A stretch of 64,000 bases of DNA from Crotophaga sulcirostris (Eukaryota > Chordata > Aves > Cuculiformes > Crotophagidae): positions 614,102 through 678,101 of the forward strand of contig VYZB01000338.1 of the NCBI GenBank assembly GCA_013397455.1, written 5' to 3'. Of the stretch, positions 1-11,822 are shown in pieces. Both the position numbers and the translations under genes were made by a program. Every line of letters begins with the position of its first letter. Positions within the stretch are counted from its first letter, which is position 1. Below the pieces are notes generated by a model. That model did no database searches. It had not been told where the DNA came from and saw only the letters and a list, made by a program, of their open reading frames with translations.

Positions 1-118
1 AACATCCTCAACTAAACAGCCCCAGCTCCCTCAGTCGCTCCACGTAGGGCTTGTGCTCCAGCCCCTTCACCATCTTTGTTGCCCTCCTCTGAACACACTC
101 CAGTATCCTGACATCTTT
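1..118 (-). mobile_element. CR1 LINE fragment, ORF2 C-terminal part, cut by window edge
   Basis: Read on the minus strand, this encodes a piece of the CR1 ORF2 tail (residues [17 protein letters not shown], then RELGLFS near position 8-25). The same segment is seen in the fuller group Y copies at 23.39 and 45.06 kb. The 5' truncation is near 118. Similarity fades at about position 9, so the 3' part is either deleted or lies beyond the window. No 3' UTR is present. It is a dead fragment with no promoter and no complete reverse transcriptase. Confidence 0.85.
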
Positions 119-928
119 TGATATCACCTTGACATCTATGTGGCTGAGGGGAGCAAACCTCCTCCTTGGCAGATGTGAGAGCATCACCATTGAAGCCCTG
201 TGCAGAAGGGACCAGAACTTCCTAATCAAACAGGAATTTGCATTGTAAAGCTGGGCAAGGGAGACCCTGGCATGGGTTTGGAAAGCATTTGTAGGAATCC
301 TCTGCATAGCCCTGCTGAGATCCCATCCATTGTGCAAAGCTAAACAAAATGATGAGTGCTTGACAAGCCTAAAGGGCAGAAGAGCTAAAAGTGGGAAAAA
401 CAGTTGACCAGAAAGGTTACTGCAAATAGGCAAATGCTTGAAGAACCGTGGAAACAGAGGAGGTGTAACTGCCTGCGGCAGCGCAACCAAAAACCCCGCA
501 GTGAATTGAAGTGGAGGCTGGATATCAGCAAAATCCTGTCTGCTGAGCAAGGAAGTCTATGGGAGCAGAGTGGTTTCCCAGGGGACAGAGCAAGCGCTCT
601 ATTGCTGGAGAAATTTAAAATTGGATGGGACAGAGTGCTTGGGAACGCACTGCAGAGGCTAATTGTGGGGCTGTGACTGTGTGAAAATGTAGAGAACAGA
701 ACTTTGTTGCGGAGGGACGTATCTGTTCATCGGTTGGGTGATTTGGGGGTTTGAGTAAATAGAGAAGGAGAGAGGCTTTGGGTCTGGGGAGACATGAGCT
801 GTACAGGATGTTGGTCCCAGGGCCACCAAGAACATGGCAGTCCCCTGGGGCAGAGACCAAGGGGCTCCTCTGCACCCCATGCCACCCCAGGGAGGTCTCT
901 GCTGTCCCTCCATGCCCCTCTCGTTGTA
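119..928. other. Unannotated non-repeat sequence
   Basis: About 0.8 kb with no recognisable gene or repeat. A minus open frame runs from the CR1 fragment up to about 550 but beyond the CR1 part resembles no known protein. I see nothing else here. Confidence 0.5.
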
Positions 929-1137
929 TTATCACAGTATCACAAGGTTGGAAAGGACCTCTGAGATCATCAAGTCCAACCTATAACCCAACACTAACAC
1001 CAACCCAGCATCTAAACCCTGGCACTGAGTGCCTCAGCCAATCTCCTCTTAAACACCTCCAGGGTTGATGACTCCTCCACCTCCCTGGGCAGCGCATTCC
1101 AATGGCCAATCACCCTTTCAGGGAAGAACTTTTTCCT
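929..1137 (-). mobile_element. CR1 LINE, group Y, 5'-truncated
   Basis: The minus-strand copy has its 3' end at about 929, with about two GATACTGT-type octamers. The 3' UTR follows, then the ORF2 tail ending ALSARV-stop and the upstream segment [10 protein letters not shown]. It breaks off in the codons for the KKFFPERV segment near 1137. The penultimate ORF codon is Arg, a variant shared with the copies at 39.08 and 55.94 kb. A small change disrupts the VESPTLEV segment. Confidence 0.92.
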
Positions 1138-3128
1138 TTCTTGGTGAGATCCCAGCCTTTCTGTGCCAGGAGGGAACTGGGAGGGGGTTTATTACCCGGG
1201 GAGATGGTGTGATCACTGTCTGCAGCTCAGCCCCCACCCTGGCCATGGCAGCCCCCCATGCTGGTGCCTGCTGACAGGGCTCTTGCTGCTCCCACGCCGT
1301 CACCTTCGTGCCGCGGCTCTGCTGTGGGTGCTGCTGCTGCAGGGGTGGCCACTGGCGTGTGGGCTGCTCTCCCCTGGCAGAGCCTCTGCACAGCTCTGTC
1401 CTGTGCTCTGATTCACCACTCTCTGCCCGGCCCCACTGACCTCTGCACTTCTCTCTCAAACCATCACAATAAACAAGCAGAACTGGGGCAGCGCTGGCGG
1501 AGTTGCAGCACCAGGCGGTGTGGCAGCTGGTGGGATGCGTGCCAGGAGGAGAGGGACAGGCTGCATGCCACCCTGGCTGAGGAGGGAGCTGGTAGGCACA
1601 GAGACCTTTCCCCTGCCTGTCTGCCAGCAGCAGAGCCACATCCTGGCAGCTGGAGCTGGGCTCTGTGCAGGCTCTGTAATGGGAGGGTACCTCTGCACCC
1701 ACACAGTGGGTTGCTGGCACCCACTGGGTCATCACTGGTGGCTTCAAACTGTCATATTCTCAATGCTGGAGGGACCCATTAACTCCACCTGCATGGAGAC
1801 AGGCACCTTGTAGCACAGAGGTGAGACCCCCCCAAGGTCCTGCTCTGCTAGCTCTGGGCTGGACACAAAACTGCCATCGTGGGAGCTCATCTCCACGGTG
1901 GCCAACGGGAGAGCACCTCACTGCCTGCCCCCACATCTACTCCACCGTGGAAAAACAAAAGGTCTTCTAGTGTCTGCCAGGCACCTGCAGCCCTGGGACA
2001 GCCTCCTTCAGTGGCACATTGCAGTGACCCAAGGTTGACATTGGCAGCATTGCTCTCCTGCCCCACAGATTTGGTGACCTGTCTGGGTCAAAGCCCACCC
2101 ATGCACATGTGTCTGTGAGCAAGTGTGGCTTTTGGGGTGTTAGTGAGTGGAATTGAATCTGTTGGTGCATTGAGTTGTGCCTTAGAGCTGCTTTCCATGT
2201 TATTGCCATGCTGCTGTCAGGTCTCTCCCCAGTGCCTTGGGCTCCCATTCCTTCTTGAGCCCTTCTCCTGGAGAGATGCTTCCCCACCCCTGTGGGGGAC
2301 TGCCTGTGTCTGCATGCTCCTTGCCTCAGGCATGGCCTGCTCATCCCTGCCCTGGACTGTGCTGAGACTGCCAGGCATGGAATTGATGCTGTGCTTCTGA
2401 TTTCACCCCAGATCATATCTCTACCAGAACAACCTCTTACAGACCCTGTTCCTGCACTGACCCCTCTGTGTTAGCAGGATGGTGCTGAGCTGGAGCCCAC
2501 GTTGACATCTTGCTATTGCTTCCCCACTGTGCTGGCACTGAGGGTGTCGTGGCAAGTGCCCAGGATGGTCTGCTGGTACCAGTCCCCTCAACAAGCTCAA
2601 AGCTCCCTGAGATCACCCTGTCCAACTGGAGGGTGTGTTCAGGAACTTCCTCTCTCCCCTTCCCTCTAAGACAACCCTTCTTCTAGGCTTTGCAGAATTA
2701 AACACAGAGTTTTGCTTATGGAAAGTTCATGCTGGATAAGGAACTTAGCAGGAAGCTGCTGAGATCTTCATCTGAATGTAAATCAATGGCTGCTGCACTC
2801 CAGGTCGACCAGGCAGACAGGAGCAGGACACGACCTCATCACACAACATGTCGTTTCTAATTAAAACGAGATTGTCTGGTGAAGATACTCCACTTTCTCT
2901 TTGTGGATGGGAGAGCAGGGCAGCTGCCAGGTTATGACACGTGGGCTCCAACTCGGTCTGACCACCAGAGGAGTGGACACGGCTGCTGGACCAGTGTCCT
3001 TCTGGTGGCAGACACAAAGGGTCCTGTTGGGTGGGCTGCAGGTGAGACCCTGGCTGCTGCTGTGGGACCATGGCTGTAGAGCCAATAACAGTGCATTCCC
3101 AACACAGCATCATTTTACAAGGCCAGGC
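1138..3128. other. Unannotated GC-richer intergenic or intronic sequence
   Basis: About 2 kb with no recognisable repeat. Long open frames overlap on both strands (minus 1118-1747, plus 1258-1782), rich in Ala, Pro, Cys and Trp, as expected from GC-rich DNA read out of frame. No splice-bounded exon stands out. Confidence 0.5.
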
Positions 3129-3402
3129 AGTAATAGGACAAGGGGGAATGGCTTTAAATTGGAATAGGGAAAACTTAGATTAGACATTAGGAAGAAATTC
3201 TTCATGATGAGGGTGGGGAGGTCCTGGCACAGGTTGCCCAGGGAAGTTGTGACTGCCCCATCCCTGGAGGTGTTCAAGGCCAGGTTGGATGGGACCATGA
3301 GCAGCCTGGGCTGGTGGGAGGTGTCTCTGCCAATGGTGGGGAGTTGGAACTGGATGGGCTTTAAGGTCTCTTCCAACCCAAACCATTCTATGACTCCATG
3401 AT
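3129..3402 (+). mobile_element. CR1 LINE, group O, 5'-truncated
   Basis: This plus-strand older CR1 begins in the ORF2 tail ([17 protein letters not shown], degraded). It then carries the 'gttgcccagggaagttgtgac' stretch and the 'ggaggtgttcaaggccagg' stretch typical of this group, and ends in a CCATTCTATG-type octamer at 3402. The reading frame has decayed by substitution. The 3' UTR shows 'gctggtgggaggtgtctctgcc', a diverged form of the group O motif. Confidence 0.88.
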
Positions 3403-6400
3403 CTTCACTCCATGCCACTGGCTGAGCCCAGCACTGTGCTGCTGCCCCTCTGCAAGCACAGGTTGGGATTCACGCCCAGGGGTTTCAGCCTGGTCCAGGG
3501 GGAGAAAAGGCTTGATGATGCCCTCTCCTCCCCGTGCCACACTGTGGGTGGCTGGGGTGCAGTGGGAAAGGAGTTAAGCAGCCTCCGGTGTGCTGGGGGT
3601 GGGGGCTCAATCCACTAACAAAGAATAGTAATGAATGGAAAAAGTGAAGTGTTTTTTCCCTAAAGCAAACAGCTCGGTCAGATTAGAAGCTCGGAGCGCG
3701 CTTTACCCAACTATTAATACATTCCTCGCTCATCTCAAACTAAACAGCCGCGCTGAGCTCCAAGTTCATAAAAACAGCATCAAATCCATGAGAGCACAGG
3801 ACATTTATAGTGTCAGCCAGTAAAACTGCCTGCTGGAGGTGATGGTACTCTGGCTTCCTGCCTGCTGGGGAGGGACATGATGGGCCAAGCAAGAGGAAGT
3901 GAACAGACCCTTTGCCTGCAGAGGCTGCTGGCAGGCATGGAGGGCACCTGGAGAAGCCCCCACCAGTGCTTTGCTGGAATTACCTTGCTTAGAAATACTA
4001 AAATACAGCAAGCTGGAGCTGTCAGGACCTGTGGCTGCCAGCATGAGCTCTGGAATCAGCAGGAATACTGGATGGGCTCAGTCTTCCCAATAAATATCCT
4101 GCATGCATGCCCCCTGGATGGCCATGTTCATCTCCTCTCCTACCAAAGGAAGGTCAGAAGAGGACCAGCTGCAGTGCAAGGCAGAGCCTGGGTGAAATCC
4201 TAACCTGGCACTGCAAACACAGAAATGTGGGCAGGTTTGTGCTTCCTCTCCTGAGGAGCAGAGGGACCAGCCCCGTGAAGGGTCCACACCTGGGCATCTG
4301 CATCCTGAGGTAGGGCACCTTGAAGCAAAGGACATCCCTGCTCAAGCCCTCCTTGCTAACAAGAGCCAAGGCAGGCAGCTGCTTGCCAGATCCCCGCAGC
4401 TGCGCAATCCATCTGCAGCGCATGCCGCACGTCAGCTGCAGCCCCGCGCTTGCGTCGGAGCAGGGGGAGGCCACCAGCAGCAGCATCCCCCTCGCCTTCT
4501 GCAACCTGGAGGGGCCGGCTGGGTGGCAAAAGCCCTGCATCCTCCAAGTGAAAGGGGACGAGGACCTGTCGGGGCTTTACCTTGTCCCTGAGACAGCCAG
4601 ACAGGGTGTGTGAGCACTGCAGATTCGCTCTTTGTACACCAAGCAGCCCTGGCCTTGATGCCACCTCCTTGGAGGCAGATGAAGATGTTTGGTCCTGAGG
4701 TTTGGTGTACAAGGGGTCTGCAAGGACAAAGTGAAAAACCTTTCCACGTTTGGCAGCTGAATGAGTCCCAAAAATGGTACCTAGTGGCGCTTTCCTTCTC
4801 ATAGTATCTTTCCACTGGGCTCTGCTCTGTCTGTTAAGCTATGTTGGGCTGGGGTTGTTTAAGGTGGCAGAGCTTGAGGCAGATACTTGCACTGGACATC
4901 ACTTGGGGGCTTCAGCTGTCCAGAGAGTGACAAACAGAAAGTGTGCAAGAGCCAGGATTAACCATAAATGCTCCTGAAGAGCAGTAGGCTGTTGTCCCAA
5001 GGCAGTGCCATTGAGACATCTTCCGGTCGCAGCTGGAGATGAGCAGGCTACTGTTTTGACAAAGCTCTTGTTCCTCTTCTTTGTCCTGACTCAGTCTGAG
5101 AAAACTGAATAATTTCTTGAAACATTCAGGAAAAAAAAAAAAGCCATCCCAGAAGTGCAGAAATACTTTCTTTCGCTTGGGCTGTGCATTACACAGCGTC
5201 TGCCCCCACACCACTCAGTCCCTTGGAGCTTGGTGCCCTGTGCCCAGCCTGACCTGGCCAGATGGCTCTTGGCTGCTCCGTGGCTACGTGGCTCCCACCA
5301 GGCTCATCCGATCTCCTCAGTGGCTGGAGCTCATCAAGGGAGATAGATCTGGACAAGGGGCTCTTTTGACTGGGCAGACTGGGACCGCCAAGGATGCAGT
5401 GCGGCGGCTGAGGCACGTGCAGGGTTAATGCCAAACAGAATTGCTGGGAAAGAAAAAACATTCCCTTGGAAAACTGTCATTTTGGTTTTCTAGAGGTCTA
5501 TTTCTCTGCAGGAAAATAAAATCACTGTGGCAGAAATCCACAAGATCACTTGTCCTGCAGAAGAATTGAGTTTATTCTGATTTATTCTGTGTCCAGCTTC
5601 TAAGCAGGGCCCACTGCTATGGGCACCTCTGCCAAGCTGAGCCGGAGACCACCAAGGTGAGTTTGAGCACAGTGGCCTCACGTGTGTCTAAGAGCTAGCA
5701 GAGCTCTACACAAACCTTTTCTGGCTAGCAGACATTTGCCAGCGTGGCTGTTTGAAAAACCAGCCTTTTGCTTGCTGACTGCCTGTGTTAGGGAACAAAT
5801 GAGGCTTCTTAGATGACAATTTTATACAAATTTTCTGAGCATAACAGTGGGGCCACTTCCCCCTGCCAGAACTGGACCCACACTGGGAAGGTTTCTTCGT
5901 TAAGCTCTTTATACCCAAAACATGCTGAAAAGATCCTATGAAATGTGCCAGGACACAGGACTCATTCCAGAAACTATTGCTTATTAAATCATCTGGGTGG
6001 CAGAGGAAGAACCTGATCAGAGATGAACTGATAAAGAGCGGCTCTGGGAGCTGACTGACCCCCGTGTCGTGTTCTGCTCCTTATTTTATCTTTCCCACAC
6101 ATTGCAAAAAGACCAAGTCTAAAGTGATTCTATATATACGGCTTGCTGTACCATTCATGAAGCCCGGGTTTATACGGATCTGTCTGGCATTAGAGGATCG
6201 AAAGGTTATGTTGTTGGTACATTTCTGCACATCCAAACCATGAGTCAACAGTTCCAGGAAGCCAAATACTTACTTAAAGACCTGTGTTTCCAAATACTTT
6301 ATTCCTAATGCAATCCTGGACATTGAGTATGGGCATACAGTTTATGAACAGCTGATCTACAGCAAAAGGTTGAGATTATGGGTCAAAGCTGCCTGATTTT

Positions 6401-6500
6401 TAGCCTGACTTGTGGACGGACGACGTAACTTTGTAATGAAAAATAAGCATATAATGCACTTGGATGTTACAGTAAAATGATAAACCGTGCACTTTGCGTT
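3403..6500. other. Unannotated sequence with one conserved-looking block and an A12 run
   Basis: About 3.1 kb without a recognised gene. The block at about 3620-3830 is compositionally unlike its surroundings and looks like candidate conserved non-coding DNA (see findings). A plus open frame at 4320-4613 lies in a locally GC-rich patch, but I recognise no domain in it. An A12 run sits at 5131-5142. The rest shows nothing identifiable. Confidence 0.45.
5131..5142 (+). repeat. A12 homopolymer
   Basis: Twelve A bases following AGG. No adjoining retrocopy was recognised. Confidence 0.95.
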
Positions 6501-6636
6501 GTATCACAGTATCACAAGGTTGGAAAGGACCTCTGAGATCATCGAGTCCAACCTATAACCCAACTCTAACACCAACACATCATCTAAACCATGGCACTGA
6601 GTGCCTCATCCAATCTCCTCTTAAACACCTCCAGAG
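6501..6636 (-). mobile_element. CR1 LINE, group Y, 3' UTR plus ORF2 stub
   Basis: A short minus-strand copy. The octamer tail starts at 6501, followed by the complete group Y 3' UTR and the last codons of ORF2 ([14 protein letters not shown]), truncated near 6636 just upstream of the LEVFKRR codons. It carries the Asp and Met variants of the tail, like the copies at 40.72, 50.38 and 57.36 kb. Confidence 0.9.
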
Positions 6637-9575
6637 TGTTGTGCATGCAAGAACTAATTGCAAGTATGAATCAGAGCAGATAAGGGGCTGAGATGTGCTT
6701 GCTAGAATTTCATATTGATATATGATAGCTAGTGTTTCATAGTGTTAGTTATTATCATCATCATCACAATTGACCAGGTTGAAATAGTTTGTAACTCTAC
6801 GTGTTTGGAAACATCCATGGTGCTCAGTTCTCCAACACTAAACCATTGACATCATCCCCCTAAGAGTCATGAGGAAAAGCTAGAAACAAACCCCAAATAC
6901 AACTCATCAACTGAAAGAAAAAGGGCAAAAGTTATTCTAAGCACATGACATTTCAAGGAAATGGAAACGTTTCCAGGATGACTGTTGGCACACGCTATCC
7001 GTATCGATGGCATGACCTCTCAGCTGGGTTCTTTGCTCTCGTGGTAGTAGCTGTCACACCGCACCGGAGGTTGTACCAACAGGGAGAGGATGGGAACGGT
7101 GGTCTTGTCTTCCATGGTGGCCACAGATTCTGCCCTGCGCTGAGCAGCAGAATGGTGTCCCAGGCTGATTAGGGGAGCACAGCCCAACCTCAGCATCAGG
7201 CAGGAGCAGGTGAGTGACGTCAAAGAGGACAGTTGTGTGCAGTGGTGACAGCTGAGTAAGAAGTGCACCTCTGCAGATGGGGTGCTTTGGGGAGATCAAG
7301 CACTTGTAGCTGAGACTTTCCAGTCTGTATGCCAAGAGGATTAGATCGAGGCCCTCTTCCAAAAATTGTGCTCAGAATTCAGAGCTGGAAAGCCCTGAAA
7401 TTTTCTCTTCTTCTAGTCAAAGATCATTGGAGCTGCCAGCTTGGTGATATTGCTCCTAGTGTAGATAAGAGCAGGGCATCCTGGTTGTAATCAGTCTGTG
7501 CGCTGAGTGGTGAGAGGCAGTCGACGTCCTCGGGCTCGGCGTGTGCCCAAGCTGAGCCTCTCTGCGTGGGTCCCAGTGTCTACGAGGCCTGGCTGGGCCT
7601 GAGGAATAGGGCTCTCTGTCCCTATCAGGATTGACTGGGCTCTGCCATTCTTCTGGTCAGGTAACAACCCTGGTGCTGAGCTGCAACCAGCCATCCTGTG
7701 TCCGTGTGTGTCCCCCAGCGTGATTCTGGCACAGGCAGCCAGGGGTCTCCTGGGAAGTCTGGGAGCAAGCATGGGTGAAGGACATTTACCAACAAGATAG
7801 GAGAAACCTTGTGTTTTGTGGAAAAGAGAGTTTAGGTGTGTAGATGCAAACTGTGTCACTGTGGTTGTTCCTAGGGACAGAGCAGCCCATAAATTTTTAT
7901 TTACTATGTTTATTCAGCAGAAGTAGCCACCTCTCCAGGAGTCTCTCCAACCATACCCAGAATCATCCTCACCAGGCTGGTGCACAACTGGGCAGCTGGA
8001 CCATGACCTGGCAATAACTGGGCTTATCTACAATCATCACAAGTGATAAATAATAACTGCCCTATGCCTGGCTTCCCCCTCGCCAGGCTGTTGCTCTTTA
8101 TTCCCACGGAGCCAGCTCTGCGACTCGGTAGCCTGTCGTTTCTCAGAGATGGCTGAGGGGGTGGATAAGCCTGTTCCGTCTCTCTGGGATCCTCCGGGGT
8201 ATCTATTCTAAGGTTTGCTGTACCAGACTCTGGGAATGAGCTGGGAGGCTGCCTCTCGGGCTGCCAGCAGTCTCTGGGGACCTCGTGGCTACACATGTGC
8301 TCTTCCTTGGTCTCATGACCACGGTCACTAATGGGGGAGATGCTCCTGGGGTTTTGCTCAGGCTGGACCTCCAGAAGGCTTCACGCTGGGCACATCTCAG
8401 CTTTCTTGAGACTCTGGAAATCAGGCTTTGGACTCTGAAACGTTTAGGTAGGGCTCTGTTATCTGGCATCCTGCCTGCCTGAACGTCATCTCACAGCTTT
8501 GTAAGCCAGATCCTGGGGTAGGTGTCCATCAGGAAGGCTTCCTCAGCAGGTTTGTGCAGTGCTTCCCTTGATATGGGCAGTGGGATCATTCATTTTACCA
8601 TTTGCTTAACTGGATGTGTAGGTACCCAGATACAGGTGTGCAAAAATCTGGAGCAAGTTACTCCTTACTTGGCACACAAGGTAGAGAGTTTCCCAGATGG
8701 ATAAGTTTCCTTTCCTGCCCTGTATGTTCTTTGATGTCTTGTCAGAGAAGTTTTGCATGGAGGGTCAAGCTCCATCTTTGATGAATCTGCTGGATTGCAG
8801 AGTCTCTCTCTGACTTCTGCAGTCCCCATCGGTTGGACCTCGCTGGGCACACGACCAAAGAATTTCTCTCAAAGAGCCAAATCCTTCTAGGACTGACAGA
8901 GGGAAGAAGAGGAAAAGAAATAAAGAAATTTACCCTAAGCTTTAATTTTAAGAATGGGAACAAGATAAAAATACAAAAGTAGTTAAAAAGGAATTCAAAA
9001 GTAAAGCTAAACGGGTAAAATATTTACAGAAGGCATAAAAATTGTTTAAAGACGAAGTATTAGAGGCTCAGAATAAATATATACAACCAATCTAGAATGT
9101 GCTAAAATATCCAGAATAAAAACCCCTGCAATGCTTTAATAGTGAAAGAAGTTATAAAGAGAAAGAGAGATTCATCGAAATTGAAATAATTTCCAAAGAA
9201 GGAAGATAGAATGGAGTACAAAGTATGTCTGTTAGATGTAATACCCATAATAAGGACAGGCCAAAAATATTTTTAGGAAAAAATTGCTAAAAGCACAAAA
9301 GCCAATAATAAAACATTTCTCAAAGCAAAAATAGTAGGAAGCTCATCAGAAAGTGGCCCTGATTCAGATCTGTGTAGGAAAAGAGAGAAGAAAGTTAATG
9401 TTGCAGTGCGAGGGCTAAACAGCTCAACTGATGCTCAGTGGGAGGGAGGAGGAAGCAACCTCCACTGTGTCCATTCTTTACAAAACCCCCATCCCATTAG
9501 AAAGGAAAGAGCAAGAATCAATGATTATATCTCAGACTGAAATGTCAAACCTGGAAGTACTCTTGAGCGTGAATT
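6637..9575. other. Unannotated sequence including an A-rich possible ancient LINE relic
   Basis: About 2.9 kb. From about 8890 to 9420 the plus strand is markedly A-rich. One stretch (9255-9360) faintly resembles the Lys/Asn-rich linker seen in the middle of CR1-clade ORF2 proteins (a 'KTFLK..SSSESGP'-like reading with frameshifts). That likeness is weak and from memory. The remainder, including mixed open frames at 8024-8470 minus, shows nothing I recognise. Confidence 0.35.
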
Positions 9576-9753
9576 CTGGAATGCGCTGCCCAGGGAGGTG
9601 GTGGAGTCGCCGACCCTGGATGTGTTTAAGGGAAAACTGAATGAGGCACTCAGTGCCATGGTTTAGGTGATGAGATGGTGTTAGTGTTGACTTATAGGTT
9701 GGACTTGATGATCTCAGAGGTCTCTTCCAACCTGGTTATACTGTGTGTGTGTG
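9576..9753 (+). mobile_element. CR1 LINE, group Y-like, diverged copy with TG-repeat tail
   Basis: This plus-strand copy starts at the [11 protein letters not shown] codons and reads to an ALSAMV-stop. The tail codons are altered: KGKLNEALSA replaces [10 protein letters not shown]. The 3' UTR has 'ggacttgatgatctcagagg'. Instead of the usual octamers it ends in ATACTG followed by a (TG) run at 9742-9753, suggesting the octamer decayed into or was replaced by a dinucleotide repeat. It is more diverged than the other group Y copies. Confidence 0.88.
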
Positions 9754-9882
9754 AACCTGAGCTGAATCTAATGAGGCTTTTGGAAAGATGGTTGCCCTGA
9801 CACCCAATGTCCCACAGTGCAGTCCCCACCAGCACAGGTACTTGCATCCCCAGGGGGTGTGAGCTCCCACCCTTCCTCTGCT

Positions 9883-10331
9883 GGACCATGTCCAGAGAAG
9901 GACAACAAAGCTGGTGAAGGGATTGGAGCAAGTCTTACGAGGAGCGGCTGAGGGAAGTGGAGTTGTTTAGTCTGGAGAAGAGAGACACTGAGAGACCTCA
10001 TCACTGTCTAAAACTACCTGAAAGGAGGTTGTAGCGAGGTAGGTGTTGGTCTCTTCTCCCAGGTGCCAGGTGATAGGATGAGAGGAAATGGCCACAAGTT
10101 GTGCCAGGGGAGGTTTAGATTGGATATCAGGAAAAATTTCTTCACCAAAAGATGGTGGGTGGTCAGGTACTGGCAGAGGCTGCCCAGGGAGGTGGTTGAG
10201 TCTCCACCCCTGGAGGTGTTTAAAAGATGGACAGACGAGTTGCTCAGGGATCTGGTTTAGTAGTGGACAGGTATGGTTGGATTCAATTTCAAAGGTCTTT
10301 TCCAAACAAGCAGTTCTATGATTCTATGATC
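9883..10331 (+). mobile_element. CR1 LINE, group M, 5'-truncated
   Basis: A nearly 450-bp plus-strand copy only about 130 bp downstream of the group Y copy. It covers the ORF2 tail from the QRR.TKLVKGLEQ segment through [22 protein letters not shown] and [21 protein letters not shown] to the [18 protein letters not shown] at about 10260. A 3' UTR and ATTCTATG octamers follow. Small indels early in the copy break the frame; from about 10060 the frame is open. Confidence 0.92.
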
Positions 10332-11337
10332 TCCCCACCTTAACACCACCTTTATAACACAAGATGTGACACCACCATTGGCTCCATCTAGTGTTGGAGC
10401 TTCCTGCTCCTGCTTTGCCAACCTCTTACTCAGTTGCTTGGCCTGCATGGAACCACCAGGCACTGTGTGATTCCCCTTTTTGCATAGCGGAGGATTTTAA
10501 TGCTGTTGCCAGCAGATCGTGTGGGTGCTCATCACCCCATTCTCCACTACTGATCCTCTGCTGTGTCTCACTGCATGTCCGTTGCACCCTTAGCTCCTCT
10601 CCCCACTGTCACAGTGCTGGCACGTGGCAGAGAGCAGCAGAACAGCACGGTGGCTCCTCGGTGCAGAGCAGGGACACAAGACAAGCTGTGCTGGAATCAG
10701 AGAGGGACATTAGTGGCAGGGGCTCATTCCCATCCTTGGCTGAAGCCCTGTGCCGTGGGCACCTTGTGTGACCCCGGGCCATTTTTTCGCATGCAAACAG
10801 CTAATGAACTGCTGTTAGCCTGGGCTTGAACTGGAATACCTTCAGCGACATCCGAGCCCAAACTGGAACAGAATGAAAAAAATGTAGCGGTTGGACTCCC
10901 TGCTAACTGAGCACTGGGCTCTAAATTAGCAGTTACCGCTGGGGAAAGCAATCCAGGGTTCTTGGGCTAGGTCACGGAAAACATTGGCTCAGCAGGGGGC
11001 AATAAAGGGAATCAGATTTTGGGAATGACTACGGGAAGAATTGGGGACAGAACAGAAGATGCAGCTCTGCCAGAGTAACTCCACAGCATCCCCATGCTTC
11101 GAGCTGGTTGGCGTATCCATTCGTGTCTCCTTCTCCTGCCTTCTCAGGAGAGTTCAGAAAACCAGAAAAAAACAACCACCATGGCCACAGGCATTTATTG
11201 GTGTCCATAGGAACCATTAAATAGACAAAGGCTTTTTGGCTTCAGCAGGAGGCATCTGAGTGGTGTGACAGGGGTGATGTGCTGCAGTCCAGAGGGTGGT
11301 GAGGGGACAATCAGTCACTGCTTCTTTCTGTTATGGA
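10332..11337. other. Unannotated sequence
   Basis: About 1 kb with no repeat or gene I recognise. Overlapping open frames on both strands (10391-10829 plus, 10724-10951 minus) lack any familiar domain. Confidence 0.5.
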
Positions 11338-11545
11338 ACTAGGAGGCTCTCCGTGAAATTATCAGGTAGCGGATTTAAAACAAACAAAAGGAAGCATTTT
11401 TTCACACAACTCATAATTCATCATGAACCTCATTACCAGGGGGACTGTAAGGCCAAAAGTATAAGCGACTTCATAAAGCAATTACATTCAGGAAGAAAAA
11501 TCATTGAGACCATCGAACACAAGGGTCCAGTGATAACCTCCTCCT
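11338..11545 (+). mobile_element. Ancient CR1-clade LINE relic, ORF2 C-terminal part
   Basis: One plus frame reads SGSGFKTNKRKHFFTQLI, then HHEPHYQGDCKAKSISDF. This matches, from memory, the old reptile-type CR1 ORF2 tail pattern (FKTNKRKYFFTQ..., then Lys-Ala-Lys-Ser-Ile-Ser followed by a Phe-Lys-Lys segment). That pattern is distinct from the bird-specific copies elsewhere in the window. The relic has no clear 3' UTR and is followed within about 55 bp by a younger group O copy. A consensus search against amniote CR1/L3 would settle the assignment. Confidence 0.6.
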
Positions 11546-11599
11546 TGCCAGATCCAAGGTTGGAATTGCACAGAATTACCATGGCAGAGATCCTTGAAA

Positions 11600-11822
11600 T
11601 TTAGGAAGAAATTCTTCAAAAAGAGGGTGGGGAGGCACTGGCACAGGTTGTCCAGGGAAGCAGTGATTGCCCCATCCCTGGAGGTGTTAAAAGTCAAAAA
11701 GTTGGATGGGGTTTGGAGCCCCCTGATCCAGTGGGAGGTGCCCCTGCCCATGGCAGAGGAGGGTGAATTTGGATGGGCTTAAAGGTCTCTTCCAACCTAA
11801 ACCATTCTGTGATTCCATGATT
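11600..11822 (+). mobile_element. CR1 LINE, group O, 5'-truncated
   Basis: The plus-strand copy starts in the RKKFFKKRVG codons, continues through the RHWHRLSREAVIAPSLEVLK segment, then the group O 3' UTR ('gatccagtgggaggtgcccctg'). It ends with two diverged octamers at about 11822. The frame is mostly preserved to a stop near 11780. It sits almost end to end with the ancient relic upstream. Confidence 0.88.

Noticed and set aside
1118..1747. Minus open frame of 209 codons, the longest in the window
   Set aside because: Starts inside a CR1 remnant, is Pro/Ala/Cys/Trp-rich, and is mirrored by plus frames. Treated as chance.
2591..2632. Sequence resembling a CR1 3' end ('ctccctgagatcaccctgtc')
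   Set aside because: Only about 20 bp of loose similarity, no octamers and no neighbouring UTR or ORF sequence.
4320..4613. Plus open frame of 97 codons in a GC-rich patch
   Set aside because: Looked exon-like (a CNLEGPAGWQKPCILQVKGD segment) but there is no acceptor or donor I trust and no family match.
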